A stretch of 64,000 nucleotides of DNA from Rhodoferax sp. (GTDB lineage: Bacteria > Pseudomonadota > Gammaproteobacteria > Burkholderiales > Burkholderiaceae_C), in assembly GCF_010365055.1 (NCBI RefSeq), contig NZ_JAAFHA010000001.1:1-64000 (forward strand). The letters are read 5' to 3'. The notes beneath the pieces are model-generated. The model did no database searches and was not told where the DNA came from. It saw nothing but the letters and a program-made list of their open reading frames with translations. The position numbers and the translations under genes were made by a program. How positions within the stretch are numbered: position 1 is the first letter of the stretch; each line of letters begins with the position of its first letter. Below are positions 1 through 9,091 of the stretch, piece after piece.

Positions 1-38
1 AAAAATCTATCTAACCATGAAGCCCTGAGCGCTGCAAA

Positions 39-308
39 TCACCAACACCCAAAACTAAATTTCGGAAATTTACAGAAAAGAAGTTGCTTTATCGCGGGCA
101 TGCCGATGAACTCCAATCCCGTGGCTGTAACGGTGGTCGCGGCATCGCTGCCACCGCTGGCACTCAGACCCAGACTCCCCAGTCCTAGCGTGGCAACGCC
201 ACCGAGCGCGCCCTTGAGCACTTGGCGGCGTTGCAGGTGAGTTGCTCCTGGCGCAATGCGTTCAGGCTTGCCGGATGCGGTGTTTGGGAATGAGAAATTT
301 AATGACAT
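39..308 (-). pseudogene. Truncated PhoX-like Tat-exported phosphatase N-terminus
   Basis: Only the first 89 residues of a secreted protein remain. A twin-arginine signal (LQRRQVLKGALGG, residues 25-37) is followed by a hydrophobic stretch and LSASGGSD, a lipobox-like site in which the expected Cys is Ser. The residues GLEFIGMPA resemble the start of the mature domain of PhoX/DUF839 alkaline phosphatases. After about residue 71 the resemblance stops and an AT-rich tail (IKQLLFCKF...) runs to a stop, so the gene looks interrupted near position 97. ATG 308 is chosen because AAGGGG lies just upstream; the tracked ORF starts too early. A Pho-box cluster sits 44 bp upstream, which supports the phosphatase identity. 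The family call is inferred from the N-terminus and the promoter only. Confidence 0.55.
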
Positions 309-351
309 GAAGACCCCTTGGGCTAAGAAGCCATCAGCATAGAAATCGATC

Positions 352-391
352 ATGACAGGTTGACGGCGGTTCGATGACAGTACTGTGAAAC
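352..391 (-). promoter_or_regulatory. Tandem Pho boxes upstream of the phoX-like fragment
   Basis: Read on the minus strand, four 7-mers are each separated by 4 bp: GTTTCAC, CTGTCAT, CCGCCGT, CTGTCAT. Units two and four match the PhoB half-site CTGTCAT exactly, and the 11-bp period is that of known Pho boxes. Exactly 10 bp after the last unit is TATGCT (336-341), placed as the -10 of a PhoB-activated promoter. The sequence match is direct; PhoB control is inferred. Confidence 0.75.
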
Positions 392-424
392 ACCGCAAAC
401 CCATGCTGTGGGGGGTTGGTCTGG

Positions 425-886
425 CTAAAGCACCTCGGGCGACTGCACCGTGACGACCACGGTTTGCGACTGCGCTTCTCGTTGACGATTGCGCAGCCAC
501 CAGACGGCCCCCTTTTTGACCGTGCATTCTGTCGCGCTCAAACCGAGCAACTGGGCAATGGTTTGGCCCAACGTGGGTTGATGGCCCACCACCAGCACGG
601 TACCTTTTGCAAGCGGCCATTGAACCAGCTCCAGCAACTCCACAGCACTGGCGCCCGGCGCCAGTTCCTCTCGCAACTTGTATTTGCGTCCCAGTGCCTG
701 CGCAGTCTGCTCACAACGGCGTGCCGGGCTCACAAAAATGCGGGTCCCTTCGGGCAACTGACGGTCCAGCCAGTTCGCCATGCGCACGGCTTGTTTTTCA
801 CCACGCGGGGTGAGTGGGCGGGCCATGTCGTCACAGCCGTCCAACCATTCCTGTGCCTCCGCGTGACGCCATAAAACGAGGTCCAT
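425..886 (-). CDS. sixA: SixA-type phosphohistidine phosphatase
   Basis: A 153-residue histidine-phosphatase-superfamily protein. The N-terminus MDLVLWRHAEA holds the catalytic RHG-type motif (RHA), a conserved SPARR Arg follows, and LVVGHQPTLG carries the second active-site His. SixA proteins remove phosphate from phosphohistidine, for example on HPt domains or PTS proteins. The start at 886 is chosen over the tracked 910 because it begins directly at the family N-terminus, one base after the ppk stop codon. That arrangement implies co-transcription and translational coupling with ppk. The exact substrate here is unknown. Confidence 0.85.
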   Translation of the reverse strand: MDLVLWRHAEAQEWLDGCDDMARPLTPRGEKQAVRMANWLDRQLPEGTRIFVSPARRCEQTAQALGRKYKLREELAPGASAVELLELVQWPLAKGTVLVVGHQPTLGQTIAQLLGLSATECTVKKGAVWWLRNRQREAQSQTVVVTVQSPEVL

Positions 887-887
887 C

Positions 888-2960
888 TCAGATACCGCGT
901 CTTTCATCATGGCCGGCGTAGCGCGCCATCAGGGCCGCTTGCGCGCCATGAGCCTGGTGATGGGGCTCACCCTTAACGCGCGCATAGGTGCCGTCTGGCA
1001 ACAACTCCCACGCGTCGACGCCATCATGCAAATAGGCCACCAACTCTTCATCCACAATGCGCTGGCGCTGGATCGGGTCGGTCACAGGCCAAGCCAATTC
1101 GACCCGGCGCAGCATGTTGCGGTTCATCCAGTCTGCGCTCGACAGGTACAACTCTTGCACCTCATCCTGGCGGAAGTAGAAGACCCGCGAGTGTTCCAGA
1201 AACCGGCCAATGATGGAGCGGACGCGGATATTGTCGGTGACGCCCGGCACCTGCGCCGGTAGCATGCAGGCGCCGCGCACGATCAGGTCGATCTTGACGC
1301 CCTTCTGCCCGGCCTGAATCAGCGCATGAATGAGGGCCTCATCGGTCAACGCATTCATCTTGGCCACAATGCGACCGACGCCACCCGATTCGGCCACGCT
1401 GCCCAACTTTTTGATCTTTTCAAGCAGCTTGCGTTGCAGATAGAACGGCGCCAGCAGCACGCGGTTGAGTTTGGGCAGCCGGCTGTGGCTGGCCAGATGG
1501 ACGAACACATTTTCGACATCCATGGTGAGTGCGTTGTCCGCCGTAATGTGACCCCAATCGGTGTACAAACGCGCCGTGCGCGGGTTGTAGTTGCCGGTAG
1601 ACAAGTGGGCGTATCGCACCAGACGCTTGCCTTCACGGCGGGTGATCAGCATCATCTTGGTGTGGGTCTTCAGGCCCACCACGCCGTACAAGACCTGCGC
1701 CCCGATGGATTCGAGCATCTCGGACCAGTTGATGTTGGCCTCTTCGTCAAACCGCGCCTTGAGTTCAACCACCACGGTCACTTCTTTGCCCCGGCGCACC
1801 GCCTCGCGCAGCAGGTCCATGAGCTCCGAGTCAGAGCCGGTGCGATAGATGGTCTGCTTGATCGCCAGCACCTGGGGGTCATTCACAGCTTCACGCAAAA
1901 AGGCCAAAACACCGCCAAAGCTCTCAAACGGTTGATGAATCAGGACGTCGCCGAGTTTGAGCTGCTCAAAAAACGAGACGCCCGGTGTCAACTGCGTTGG
2001 ATAACAGGACTGATAGACGGGAAAGCACAAATTGGGCAAAGAAACCAGATCGATCAACTGCGTGAGGCGAACCAGATTGACCGGCCCGGGCACGCGGAAT
2101 AGAGCCTGCTCCGGCAAATTAAACTGCTCGAGTAGAAACGCCGACAAGAAATCCGAGCAACTTGCCGACACTTCCAGTCGCACTGCCTGGCCAAACTGGC
2201 GCGACTCCAGGCCCTGACGCAAGGCCGTTCGCAAATTCCTGACATCGTCTTCATCCACCGCCAGATCAGAATGGCGCGTCACCCGGAACTGTGAAAATTG
2301 CCCGACGTCGCGCCCCGGGAACAACTCCGTGAGATGCGCCCGAATGACGCTCGACAGCGAGACAAAGTGGTAAGGCATACCTGATATCTTCTCTGGCATG
2401 CGGATCATGCGCGGCAACACGCGCGGCACCTTCACAATGGCAATCTCATTGGCACGGCCAAACGCGTCGTGGCCACCCAGGCGCACGATGAAATTAAGCG
2501 ACTTGTTGGCCACCTGCGGAAACGGATGAGACGGGTCCAGACCGACCGGAATCAACAAGGGGCGCACTTCACGCTCAAAGAACTGCTTGACCCAGCGCCG
2601 CTGGGCCTCGTTGCGCTCACCATGAGACACAACCTTGATGCCCTGCGCCTCCAGTGTCGGCATCACGTGATTGTTGTACAAGGCATACTGGCTCGCGACC
2701 AGGGTGTGGGCCGTCCTGGCAAGCCGCTCGAACGAGTCCGCCGTATAGATCCCCTTGGCATCGTGGCGCTGATGCGCCACCAGATGAGGCTCCGCCCGAA
2801 CTTCAAAGAACTCATCCAGGTTGGATGAGACGATGCACAGATAGCGCAGCCGCTCCAGCGGCGGAACGTCTTTGCGCCGGGCCCAGTCAAGCACCCGCTC
2901 GTTGAACGCAAAAATGCTGTGATCGCGATCAAGAAGCGTCACCGCTGCAGTGTTCGACAT
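888..2960 (-). CDS. ppk: Polyphosphate kinase 1
   Basis: Reversibly polymerises the ATP gamma-phosphate into polyphosphate. About 690 residues with the usual PPK1 order: N-terminal helical domain (LDRDHSIFAFNERVLDW), head domain, then two phospholipase-D-like C-terminal domains. The autophosphorylated His is in YAHLSTGNYN and the second conserved His in RFLEHSRVFYF. The tracked start at 3110 adds 50 unrelated residues. I prefer ATG 2960 because family alignments begin near LLDRDHS; ATG 2990 is possible and neither has a strong Shine-Dalgarno. A Pho box lies about 85-100 bp upstream and sixA follows directly, so the pair probably responds to phosphate starvation. Confidence 0.95.
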   Translation of the reverse strand: MSNTAAVTLLDRDHSIFAFNERVLDWARRKDVPPLERLRYLCIVSSNLDEFFEVRAEPHLVAHQRHDAKGIYTADSFERLARTAHTLVASQYALYNNHVMPTLEAQGIKVVSHGERNEAQRRWVKQFFEREVRPLLIPVGLDPSHPFPQVANKSLNFIVRLGGHDAFGRANEIAIVKVPRVLPRMIRMPEKISGMPYHFVSLSSVIRAHLTELFPGRDVGQFSQFRVTRHSDLAVDEDDVRNLRTALRQGLESRQFGQAVRLEVSASCSDFLSAFLLEQFNLPEQALFRVPGPVNLVRLTQLIDLVSLPNLCFPVYQSCYPTQLTPGVSFFEQLKLGDVLIHQPFESFGGVLAFLREAVNDPQVLAIKQTIYRTGSDSELMDLLREAVRRGKEVTVVVELKARFDEEANINWSEMLESIGAQVLYGVVGLKTHTKMMLITRREGKRLVRYAHLSTGNYNPRTARLYTDWGHITADNALTMDVENVFVHLASHSRLPKLNRVLLAPFYLQRKLLEKIKKLGSVAESGGVGRIVAKMNALTDEALIHALIQAGQKGVKIDLIVRGACMLPAQVPGVTDNIRVRSIIGRFLEHSRVFYFRQDEVQELYLSSADWMNRNMLRRVELAWPVTDPIQRQRIVDEELVAYLHDGVDAWELLPDGTYARVKGEPHHQAHGAQAALMARYAGHDERRGI

Positions 2961-3042
2961 CAATTTGGGTTGACGAAGGTATGAAGACATGAAGCCCAAG
3001 GTTCGTTTGTTACAGAAAGATGACCGATTGTTGAATTTTTCT

Positions 3043-3060
3043 GTGTCAATCGTGTGACAG
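3043..3060 (-). promoter_or_regulatory. Pho box upstream of ppk
   Basis: On the minus strand CTGTCAC-ACGA-TTGACAC forms two 7-mers with a 4-bp spacer, close to the PhoB consensus CTGTCAY. Ten bp downstream is AACAAT, a 4/6 match to a -10 box. Position and spacing are like the box upstream of the phoX fragment, though the second half-site is weaker. Confidence 0.6.
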
Positions 3061-3163
3061 CAGCTTACTCCAGACCCGGACCAGAAGGCTGGCACAGAGC
3101 CGAGCTCCACGGGCGATCAGGGATGCTTGCATCAACCTGCTTTGTTGATAGACTCCGATCGAC

Positions 3164-5788
3164 ATGATGCATGCCACCCACCAGAACCGTACGCGCCAAT
3201 GGCTCGTGGCGACGGTCGTCTTTTTTTTCAGTGCGGTGGCCGCAGTCTTTTTGATCTGGCGCTGGGAGCAACAAACACTTGTCGAAGCCCGCGCCCATGC
3301 CGCGGATATGGCCTCAGACCACGCGCAGACTTTGCAGCGCGATATCGAGCGCTCCTTGTCTGCCACCTACGCCATTGCCGCTCTGGTCCGCCAGGGTCAG
3401 GGCGATGTGCGGGATTTCGAGGCGGTTGCCACTGAAATGTTGCCGTTCTACCCAGGCATTGCCGCATTGGGGCTGTCACCCGGTGGGGTGATTCGAAGTG
3501 TGGTACCCCTGGCCGGCAATGAAAAGAGCATCGGCTTTGACCAGTTAAAGGACGTCGCCCAGAACAAAGAGGCGATCAAGGCCCGTGATACTGGCCGACT
3601 CACGCTGGCAGGCCCGCTCAAGCTGGCCCAAGGGGGAATGGGTATCGTGGGTCGCCTGCCCGTTTTTCTGACCAATGAGGCAGGACAGAAAACGTTTTGG
3701 GGTTTTACCAACGTGACCTTGCGGTTTCCTGAGGCACTGGCCTCGGCCCGGCTGCCTCTGTTGACGCAGCGCGGCTATTCCTACGAGCTTTGGCGAACCC
3801 TCCCCGACACCGGCGAGCGACAGAATATTGAAGCCTCTGGCACCACTGCGCTCGAATCGCCGGTAGAGCGCACCCTGGAACTGCCCAACGGCCAATGGAC
3901 ATTGAGTGTCACGCCGATCGGCGGCTGGGGCCAGTCAGGCAGTCGTGGGCTCACGATCGCCGCCGGATTGATGGTCAGCCTGCTGATGGCCTACCTCGCC
4001 TGGCTGTTGTATGAGATGAGGATGCGCGATCAAGGACTGGAAGTCCAGGTGAATGAGCGCACGGCTGAAATCCTGGCGACCCAGCGGCAACTCCAAGCCA
4101 CGCTGGGTGCCATTCCGGACCCACTCTTTGAGTTGGGACTGAACGGCCATTGTTATGACGCGCACTCGTCTCGGACGCAATTGCTGGCATGGCCAGTCGA
4201 TGATCTGATCGGCCAGACGGTCACGCAAGTGTTGCCACCGGAGGCGTGCCAAGTCGTCCTGGCGGCCTTGCAAGAGGCCAATGACAGCGATTGCTCAATT
4301 GGCAAACAAATCAAACTTCCGCTTGACAATGGCATGCACTGGTTTGAATTGTCGGTGGCGCGAAAGTCAGCATTGCCTGGCGAAGAGCCCCGCTTTCTGG
4401 TGCTATGCCGGGATATCACCGAAAGCAAACAGGCAGAGAGAAAAATCCGACTGCTGGCACACTTTGACTCACTCACGGGCCTGCCCAATCGGGTGTTATT
4501 GACTGATCGCTGTGGCCTGGCGCTGCACGCCGCGCAGCGCAACGACACACCGCTGGCGTTGATGTTTCTGGATCTGGATCATTTCAAGCACGTCAACGAC
4601 TCGCTCGGACACCAAGTCGGCGACGCGTTGCTGACTATGATGGCGGGGCGGCTCAAAGGCGCCGTGCGTGAGCAAGACACAGTGTCTCGTCTGGGTGGTG
4701 ACGAGTTTATTTTGGTGCTCCCCGATACGGATGCGGTGGGTGCGGCGCACATCGCCGAAAAACTACTGGAATCTGCATTGGTGGCGTTTGAGATTGCGCC
4801 GCATGAACTCACTGTGACGCCCAGCATCGGAATTGCCTTATTCCCCAGCGACGGTTCAGACTTTGACACGCTGTCGCGTTGTGCCGATGCGGCCATGTAC
4901 CGCGCCAAGCAGGATGGGCGCAACAACTATCGATTCTTCACCACCGAAATGCAGACGCGCTCGGAACGCACATTGGCGCTTGAAAATGCACTGCGCCGGG
5001 CGCTGGAGCGCAATCAGTTGTCGCTGCACTACCAGCCGCAGGTGTCTCTCGCAACTGGCAACATCATCGGCGCAGAAGCCCTGCTGCGATGGAATCACCC
5101 GGACCTGGGTGCAGTGTCACCCGTTGAATTCATTCCCGTGGCCGAGAGCTGTGGCCTCATTTTGCCCATCGGAGAATGGGTATTGCGCACTGCCGTCCAG
5201 CAATTCAAGACCTGGCTGGAGGCCGGGATGGCACCCATCACCATCTCAGTCAACCTGTCGTCGGTGCAGTTCCGCCATGCCGATCTGCCGGAGCTGGTGA
5301 GCACCATTCTGGATGAAGCCCGGTTGCCTGCCCATTTTCTGGAACTTGAACTGACCGAGGGCGTCGCCATGACGGATCCGTTGGGGGCCATCTCCGTCAT
5401 GAACGACTTGCACGAGCGCGGCGTGCGGATGTCAATTGATGATTTCGGCACGGGTTACTCATCGCTGAGCTACCTGAAAAAGTTTCGGATCTACAAAGTC
5501 AAGATCGATCAATCATTTGTTCGAGACATCACCGAAGACGCCGACGACAAGGCGATTGTGGGCGCCATCATCAGCATGGCAACGAGTCTGGGCATGCAGA
5601 CCATTGCCGAAGGGGTGGAAACCGAGGGACAGCTTGAATTCTTGAAGGCCAAGGGTTGTACCGAAGTACAAGGCTACTATTTCAGCCGGCCGTTGCCGGT
5701 TGAACAGTTTGAGGCGTTTATGCAGACAAGATCGCCTTCAAACCTGGCGTTTGTTCCCGGTGCGTCCGATGTCGATATAAGGCTCTGA
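3164..5788 (+). CDS. CHASE-PAS-GGDEF-EAL cyclic-di-GMP enzyme
   Basis: An 874-residue membrane protein for cyclic-di-GMP turnover. TM1 (about 12-34) and TM2 (about 262-287) flank a periplasmic CHASE-like sensor. A PAS segment (about 310-425) precedes GGDEF (about 428-590) and EAL (about 612-850). The cyclase motif RLGGDEF is intact, and an I-site (REQD) sits five residues before GGDEF. The phosphodiesterase half keeps AEALLRW, NLSSVQF, ELTEG, DDFGTGYSS, the K in KVKIDQSF and EGVETEG. Both activities are therefore possible. It is divergent from ppk and shares that intergenic region. No clear Shine-Dalgarno is seen, so ATG 3164 or 3167 could be used. The CHASE ligand cannot be read from sequence. 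Confidence 0.93.
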   Translation: MMHATHQNRTRQWLVATVVFFFSAVAAVFLIWRWEQQTLVEARAHAADMASDHAQTLQRDIERSLSATYAIAALVRQGQGDVRDFEAVATEMLPFYPGIAALGLSPGGVIRSVVPLAGNEKSIGFDQLKDVAQNKEAIKARDTGRLTLAGPLKLAQGGMGIVGRLPVFLTNEAGQKTFWGFTNVTLRFPEALASARLPLLTQRGYSYELWRTLPDTGERQNIEASGTTALESPVERTLELPNGQWTLSVTPIGGWGQSGSRGLTIAAGLMVSLLMAYLAWLLYEMRMRDQGLEVQVNERTAEILATQRQLQATLGAIPDPLFELGLNGHCYDAHSSRTQLLAWPVDDLIGQTVTQVLPPEACQVVLAALQEANDSDCSIGKQIKLPLDNGMHWFELSVARKSALPGEEPRFLVLCRDITESKQAERKIRLLAHFDSLTGLPNRVLLTDRCGLALHAAQRNDTPLALMFLDLDHFKHVNDSLGHQVGDALLTMMAGRLKGAVREQDTVSRLGGDEFILVLPDTDAVGAAHIAEKLLESALVAFEIAPHELTVTPSIGIALFPSDGSDFDTLSRCADAAMYRAKQDGRNNYRFFTTEMQTRSERTLALENALRRALERNQLSLHYQPQVSLATGNIIGAEALLRWNHPDLGAVSPVEFIPVAESCGLILPIGEWVLRTAVQQFKTWLEAGMAPITISVNLSSVQFRHADLPELVSTILDEARLPAHFLELELTEGVAMTDPLGAISVMNDLHERGVRMSIDDFGTGYSSLSYLKKFRIYKVKIDQSFVRDITEDADDKAIVGAIISMATSLGMQTIAEGVETEGQLEFLKAKGCTEVQGYYFSRPLPVEQFEAFMQTRSPSNLAFVPGASDVDIRL

Positions 5789-5789
5789 A

Positions 5790-6122
5790 TCAACGACCTG
5801 GCGTGTCGCTGTGCGACACATCAAAGCCATCTGCCACGTAGGCGGGGCCTTTCATGAGCCAGACAATGACACAGCCGATGGTGATCGTCACCACCAGCGT
5901 CCAGACAAAGATCACCAAGCCGATCATCACAAAATCAAACAGTTGAATGCGTCGCGCCAGCTCTGCCGCGCTGCCGTCAACGATCAAAAAACGCGCTGCA
6001 AGCGACATCAATGCCGGCAGCAGCGTACCGGCCAGACACACGCTCGGCATCAGGCGCAGCAAACGCCACTCCAGGCCGTAGGGCGTTCGCTGGAATCCAG
6101 GTAATTTTTGAAGCCAGTTCAT
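5790..6122 (-). CDS. Small membrane protein with two transmembrane helices
   Basis: A 110-residue protein of unknown function. Helix one spans about residues 24-47 (LMPSVCLAGTLLPALMSLAARFLIV) and helix two about 64-90 (FVMIGLVIFVWTLVVTITIGCVIVWLM). The N-terminus MNWLQKLPGFQRTPYGLEWR is basic and aromatic, and the tail is short and polar. It is convergent with the upstream cyclic-di-GMP gene, the stop codons being one base apart. It resembles conserved hypothetical membrane proteins of Burkholderiales, but I cannot assign a function. Confidence 0.75.
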   Translation of the reverse strand: MNWLQKLPGFQRTPYGLEWRLLRLMPSVCLAGTLLPALMSLAARFLIVDGSAAELARRIQLFDFVMIGLVIFVWTLVVTITIGCVIVWLMKGPAYVADGFDVSHSDTPGR

Positions 6123-6205
6123 GCGACGGATTTTAAGTGGGTAGCGCCTATCTTGCTGCCTGCAGTTCGCACAGCGCCGTCATCCCCAGGGTCAGATGCT
6201 GGTAG

Positions 6206-6721
6206 CTAGCGAAGCCACTTTTGCAGAAATTGGGCCTGGCCCATCGCCGGGTCAAGCTGGTAGTTGGCAAATCCGACGCGGTGATAGAGTTTGATGGCAC
6301 CTGCATTCCCCTGCAGCACTTCAAGCGTCAGTTTGCAGGCACCCCGCTCACGTGCCATTTGCTCAGCCAGAGCCAGCATCTTCTGGGCGACGCGCTGCCC
6401 GCGGTAGGCAGGCAAAACAGCCACATCATGCACATTGACCAAAGGCTGACAGGCAAAGGTTGAAAAGCCTTCAATGCAATTCACAAAGCCAACAGCAAGC
6501 CCGCCGCCGACCCCATCCACGTCGTCAAACGCCAGCACACTGAAGGCCTGCGGACGCGCGACGAGTGCCGCGATGAGGTTGACTTTGGTAAATTCACTCA
6601 AGGGCTCGCCGCCGCCCATCGGGTCTTGCGCATAGGCATTCAACAAGCTCACAAGTGCATCCGCATGCACAGGGTTGGCGTAGTCAGCGCGACAAACGCG
6701 CAGGGAATCGTTGGGCGCCAT
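6206..6721 (-). CDS. GNAT-family N-acetyltransferase
   Basis: A 171-residue acetyltransferase. The acetyl-CoA motif A is visible as VHDVAVLPAYRGQRVAQKML, with the R-G-Q-R-V-A pyrophosphate loop, followed by motif B around LEVLQGNAGAIKLYHRVGF. ATG 6721 (MAPNDSLRV) is preferred to the tracked 6760, because it lies two bases after the glmM stop and gives a compact GNAT domain. This suggests co-expression with glmM. The substrate is unknown. Nothing ties it specifically to glucosamine metabolism except position. Confidence 0.85.
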   Translation of the reverse strand: MAPNDSLRVCRADYANPVHADALVSLLNAYAQDPMGGGEPLSEFTKVNLIAALVARPQAFSVLAFDDVDGVGGGLAVGFVNCIEGFSTFACQPLVNVHDVAVLPAYRGQRVAQKMLALAEQMARERGACKLTLEVLQGNAGAIKLYHRVGFANYQLDPAMGQAQFLQKWLR

Positions 6722-6723
6722 GG

Positions 6724-8055
6724 TCAGGCTACCAGGGTGTTGGCAATCCGCTCGGCGCACGCCTTAGCCTGGTGGGCGTCACGCGCCTCGACCATGACGC
6801 GCACCAAGGGCTCAGTGCCACTGGCCCGAATCAACAAGCGGCCAGCGGCTCCCAGTTCAGTCTCCACCGCCTGCGATTCACTGGCCAAGTTGGCGCTAAC
6901 CTGCCAGTCCTGGCCGGGTTGCAGGCGAACATTGATCAGCGTCTGCGGAAATAGCGTCACGCCGGCGAGCAGTTCAGCCAACTTTTTGCCGCTGCGTACG
7001 CAGGCCTGCAACACCTGCAGCGCCGAGATTAGCCCGTCGCCGGTGGTATGTTTGTCCAGCGCCAGCAAGTGGCCTGAGCCTTCACCACCGAGCAGCCACT
7101 TGTGCTTTTCAAGTTCCTCCAACACATAACGGTCGCCGACCTTGGCGCGCACAAACTGCACCCCACGGGCTAGAAGCGCCACCTCCACGGCCATGTTGGT
7201 CATCAAAGTGCCCACGACGCCCGGTACCGGTTCATCGCGCCCCAGTCGCTCGTCCGCCAACAGATACAACAGCTCGTCGCCGTTGTACAGCCGCCCGGCC
7301 TGGTCCACCAGTTGCAGACGATCGGCGTCACCGTCAAGCGCCACGCCAAAATCAGCCTGGTGCGCCTTGACGGCTTCAATCAGTGCCTGCGGATGCGTGG
7401 CACCCACCTCGTGATTGATGTTTAAACCGTCGGGCGAACAACCAATGGCAACGACTTCTGCGCCTAGTTCGTGAAACACCTTGGGCGCCACCTGGTAGGC
7501 CGCACCATGTGCAGCATCGACCACAATCTTGACGCTCTTGAGCGTGAGATCGCTGGCAAAGGTGCTCTTGCAGAATTCAATGTAACGGCCTGCGGCATCA
7601 TCGAGTCGCCGCGTCTTGCCCAGGTTGGCGGAATCAGCCCATACCGGTGATTGTTCCAGCGCAGCCTCCACATCACGCTCCCAAGCGTCTGGCAGTTTGC
7701 TGCCTTGAGCACTGAAAAACTTGATGCCATTGTCGGCAAAGTTGTTGTGGCTGGCGCTAATGACCACGCCCAGCGAAGCACGCTGAGCGCGCGTGAGGTA
7801 GGCCACGCCTGGCGTCGGCAAGGGGCCCAGCAGCACGACATCGACACCGGCAGAATTGAAACCGCTCTCTAGCGCGCTCTCCAGCATATACCCCGAAATT
7901 CGGGTGTCTTTGCCAATCAGCACCGTGGGGCGCGCCTCTGTTCTTTTCAGCACACGACCCACCGCATGGGCCAGACGCAACACAAAATCAGGGGTGATGG
8001 GCGCTTGCCCTACCGTGCCGCGAATACCATCCGTGCCAAAATATTTTCTACTCAT
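6724..8055 (-). CDS. glmM: Phosphoglucosamine mutase
   Basis: Interconverts glucosamine-6-phosphate and glucosamine-1-phosphate on the path to UDP-GlcNAc for peptidoglycan and lipid A. The 443 residues match the family length. The phosphoserine loop is [13 protein letters not shown], the metal loop DGDADR, the sugar-binding loop GGEGSGH and the phosphate-binding loop [10 protein letters not shown]. The start [16 protein letters not shown] is canonical. It follows folP in the usual ftsH-folP-glmM order. A degenerate copy of the dispersed repeat lies between folP and glmM. Confidence 0.98.
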   Translation of the reverse strand: MSRKYFGTDGIRGTVGQAPITPDFVLRLAHAVGRVLKRTEARPTVLIGKDTRISGYMLESALESGFNSAGVDVVLLGPLPTPGVAYLTRAQRASLGVVISASHNNFADNGIKFFSAQGSKLPDAWERDVEAALEQSPVWADSANLGKTRRLDDAAGRYIEFCKSTFASDLTLKSVKIVVDAAHGAAYQVAPKVFHELGAEVVAIGCSPDGLNINHEVGATHPQALIEAVKAHQADFGVALDGDADRLQLVDQAGRLYNGDELLYLLADERLGRDEPVPGVVGTLMTNMAVEVALLARGVQFVRAKVGDRYVLEELEKHKWLLGGEGSGHLLALDKHTTGDGLISALQVLQACVRSGKKLAELLAGVTLFPQTLINVRLQPGQDWQVSANLASESQAVETELGAAGRLLIRASGTEPLVRVMVEARDAHQAKACAERIANTLVA

Positions 8056-8056
8056 T

Positions 8057-8114
8057 GATCTACCCTTGTCTGTTTATCAAATGGACTTGAAGCCAGCTAT
8101 CTCTATCTTATAGC
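8057..8114 (-). repeat. Degenerate copy of the 49-nt dispersed repeat (folP-glmM junction)
   Basis: On the minus strand this reads CTATAAGATAGAGATAGCT, then about 25 variable bases, then ACAAGGGTAGATC. It resembles the 49-nt family (ACTAT...TAGCT...GGGCTAGAGGCC) but is several bases longer. It contains the folP stop codon TAG, in a different phase from the better copies. Membership is tentative. Confidence 0.4.
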
Positions 8115-8987
8115 GCCGAGCACGTCGAGAGCCTGCACGGTTTCCCGCACGTCATGCACACGGACAATGGCTGCGCCACGCTCCACCGCCAATAACGCAG
8201 CGGCCACGCTAGGCACCAGGCGCTCATGAACATCCAGCGCTGTCACAGAACCCGGTGAGCTGGATTTGACCGCTGCCAACGATGATTTTCGCGACCAGCC
8301 AACCAGCAGTGGATAGCCGGCACCGAGCAGTGCTTCCTGCCGGGCCAACAGCGCAAAATTCTGCGCCACGGTCTTGCCAAAACCAATGCCAGGGTCAATC
8401 ACGATGCGATTCTTTTCCACCCCTAGCCCATGCAACGCCTGCGCTGCATGCTTCAAAAACAATAGCACCTGCGGCACCACGTCGCCCTCCATCGGTGCCA
8501 CTTGCATCGTCAGGGGTTCACGGTGCATGTGCATCAGGCAGACGCCACAACGGGGGTGCTGTGCCACGACTTGCCTGGCGTTCAAGGCAGCGGGCGCAGT
8601 ACTGACGCCGGGCTCAGTCCAACGCAAAGCCCAGATGTCGTTGATGATGTCAGCGCCGACGTCCAGCACGGCTTGCATGACTTGTGGCTTGTAGGTATCG
8701 ACCGACACCGGCACCCCCAGGCGCACAGCTTCACGCACCACGGGCAGCACCCGCGCCAGCTCTTCGTCCAGCGGCAAGGGCAAAGCACCGGGACGGGTCG
8801 ACTCACCTCCGATGTCCAAGATATCAGCCCCCTCTTTGAGCAGCGTCTCACAGTGTCGCAGAGCCGCTGCCGTGGTGGCATGCTGACCGCCATCCGAGAA
8901 CGAGTCGGGTGTGATGTTGACAATGCCCATCACCTTGGGGCGATTGAGGTCAATCAGGAATCGGGCCGTGTTCCATTGCATGGTCAT
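8103..8987 (-). CDS. folP: Dihydropteroate synthase
   Basis: Condenses p-aminobenzoate with dihydropterin pyrophosphate in folate synthesis; the family is the sulfonamide target. The 294-residue TIM barrel shows GIVNITPDSFSDGG near the N-terminus and DIGGESTRPGA about 40 residues later, both pterin/pyrophosphate-binding signatures, and GWSRKSS near the C-terminus. The tracked start is a TTG at 8999. ATG 8987 (MTMQWNTARF) or ATG 8981 is more likely. It sits between ftsH and glmM as in many proteobacteria. A strong hairpin separates it from ftsH. Confidence 0.97.
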   Translation of the reverse strand: MTMQWNTARFLIDLNRPKVMGIVNITPDSFSDGGQHATTAAALRHCETLLKEGADILDIGGESTRPGALPLPLDEELARVLPVVREAVRLGVPVSVDTYKPQVMQAVLDVGADIINDIWALRWTEPGVSTAPAALNARQVVAQHPRCGVCLMHMHREPLTMQVAPMEGDVVPQVLLFLKHAAQALHGLGVEKNRIVIDPGIGFGKTVAQNFALLARQEALLGAGYPLLVGWSRKSSLAAVKSSSPGSVTALDVHERLVPSVAAALLAVERGAAIVRVHDVRETVQALDVLGAIR

Positions 8988-9048
8988 AAAGCGCGCCAAA
9001 TATTTGAAATGAACCAGTGCTAACTGTCGGCTCAGGCAGGGGGAAACA

Positions 9049-9077
9049 GAAACGGGGCTTGTCGCCCCGTTTCTTTT
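9049..9077 (-). terminator. Hairpin terminator after ftsH
   Basis: A perfect 10-bp stem, GAAACGGGGC with GCCCCGTTTC, and a 5-nt loop. The T-rich flank (TTTT) lies on the plus side, and TGTTTC follows on the minus side. It lies 15 bp past the ftsH stop and would limit read-through into folP. Confidence 0.7.
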
Positions 9078-9091
9078 AATACATACCGTTT

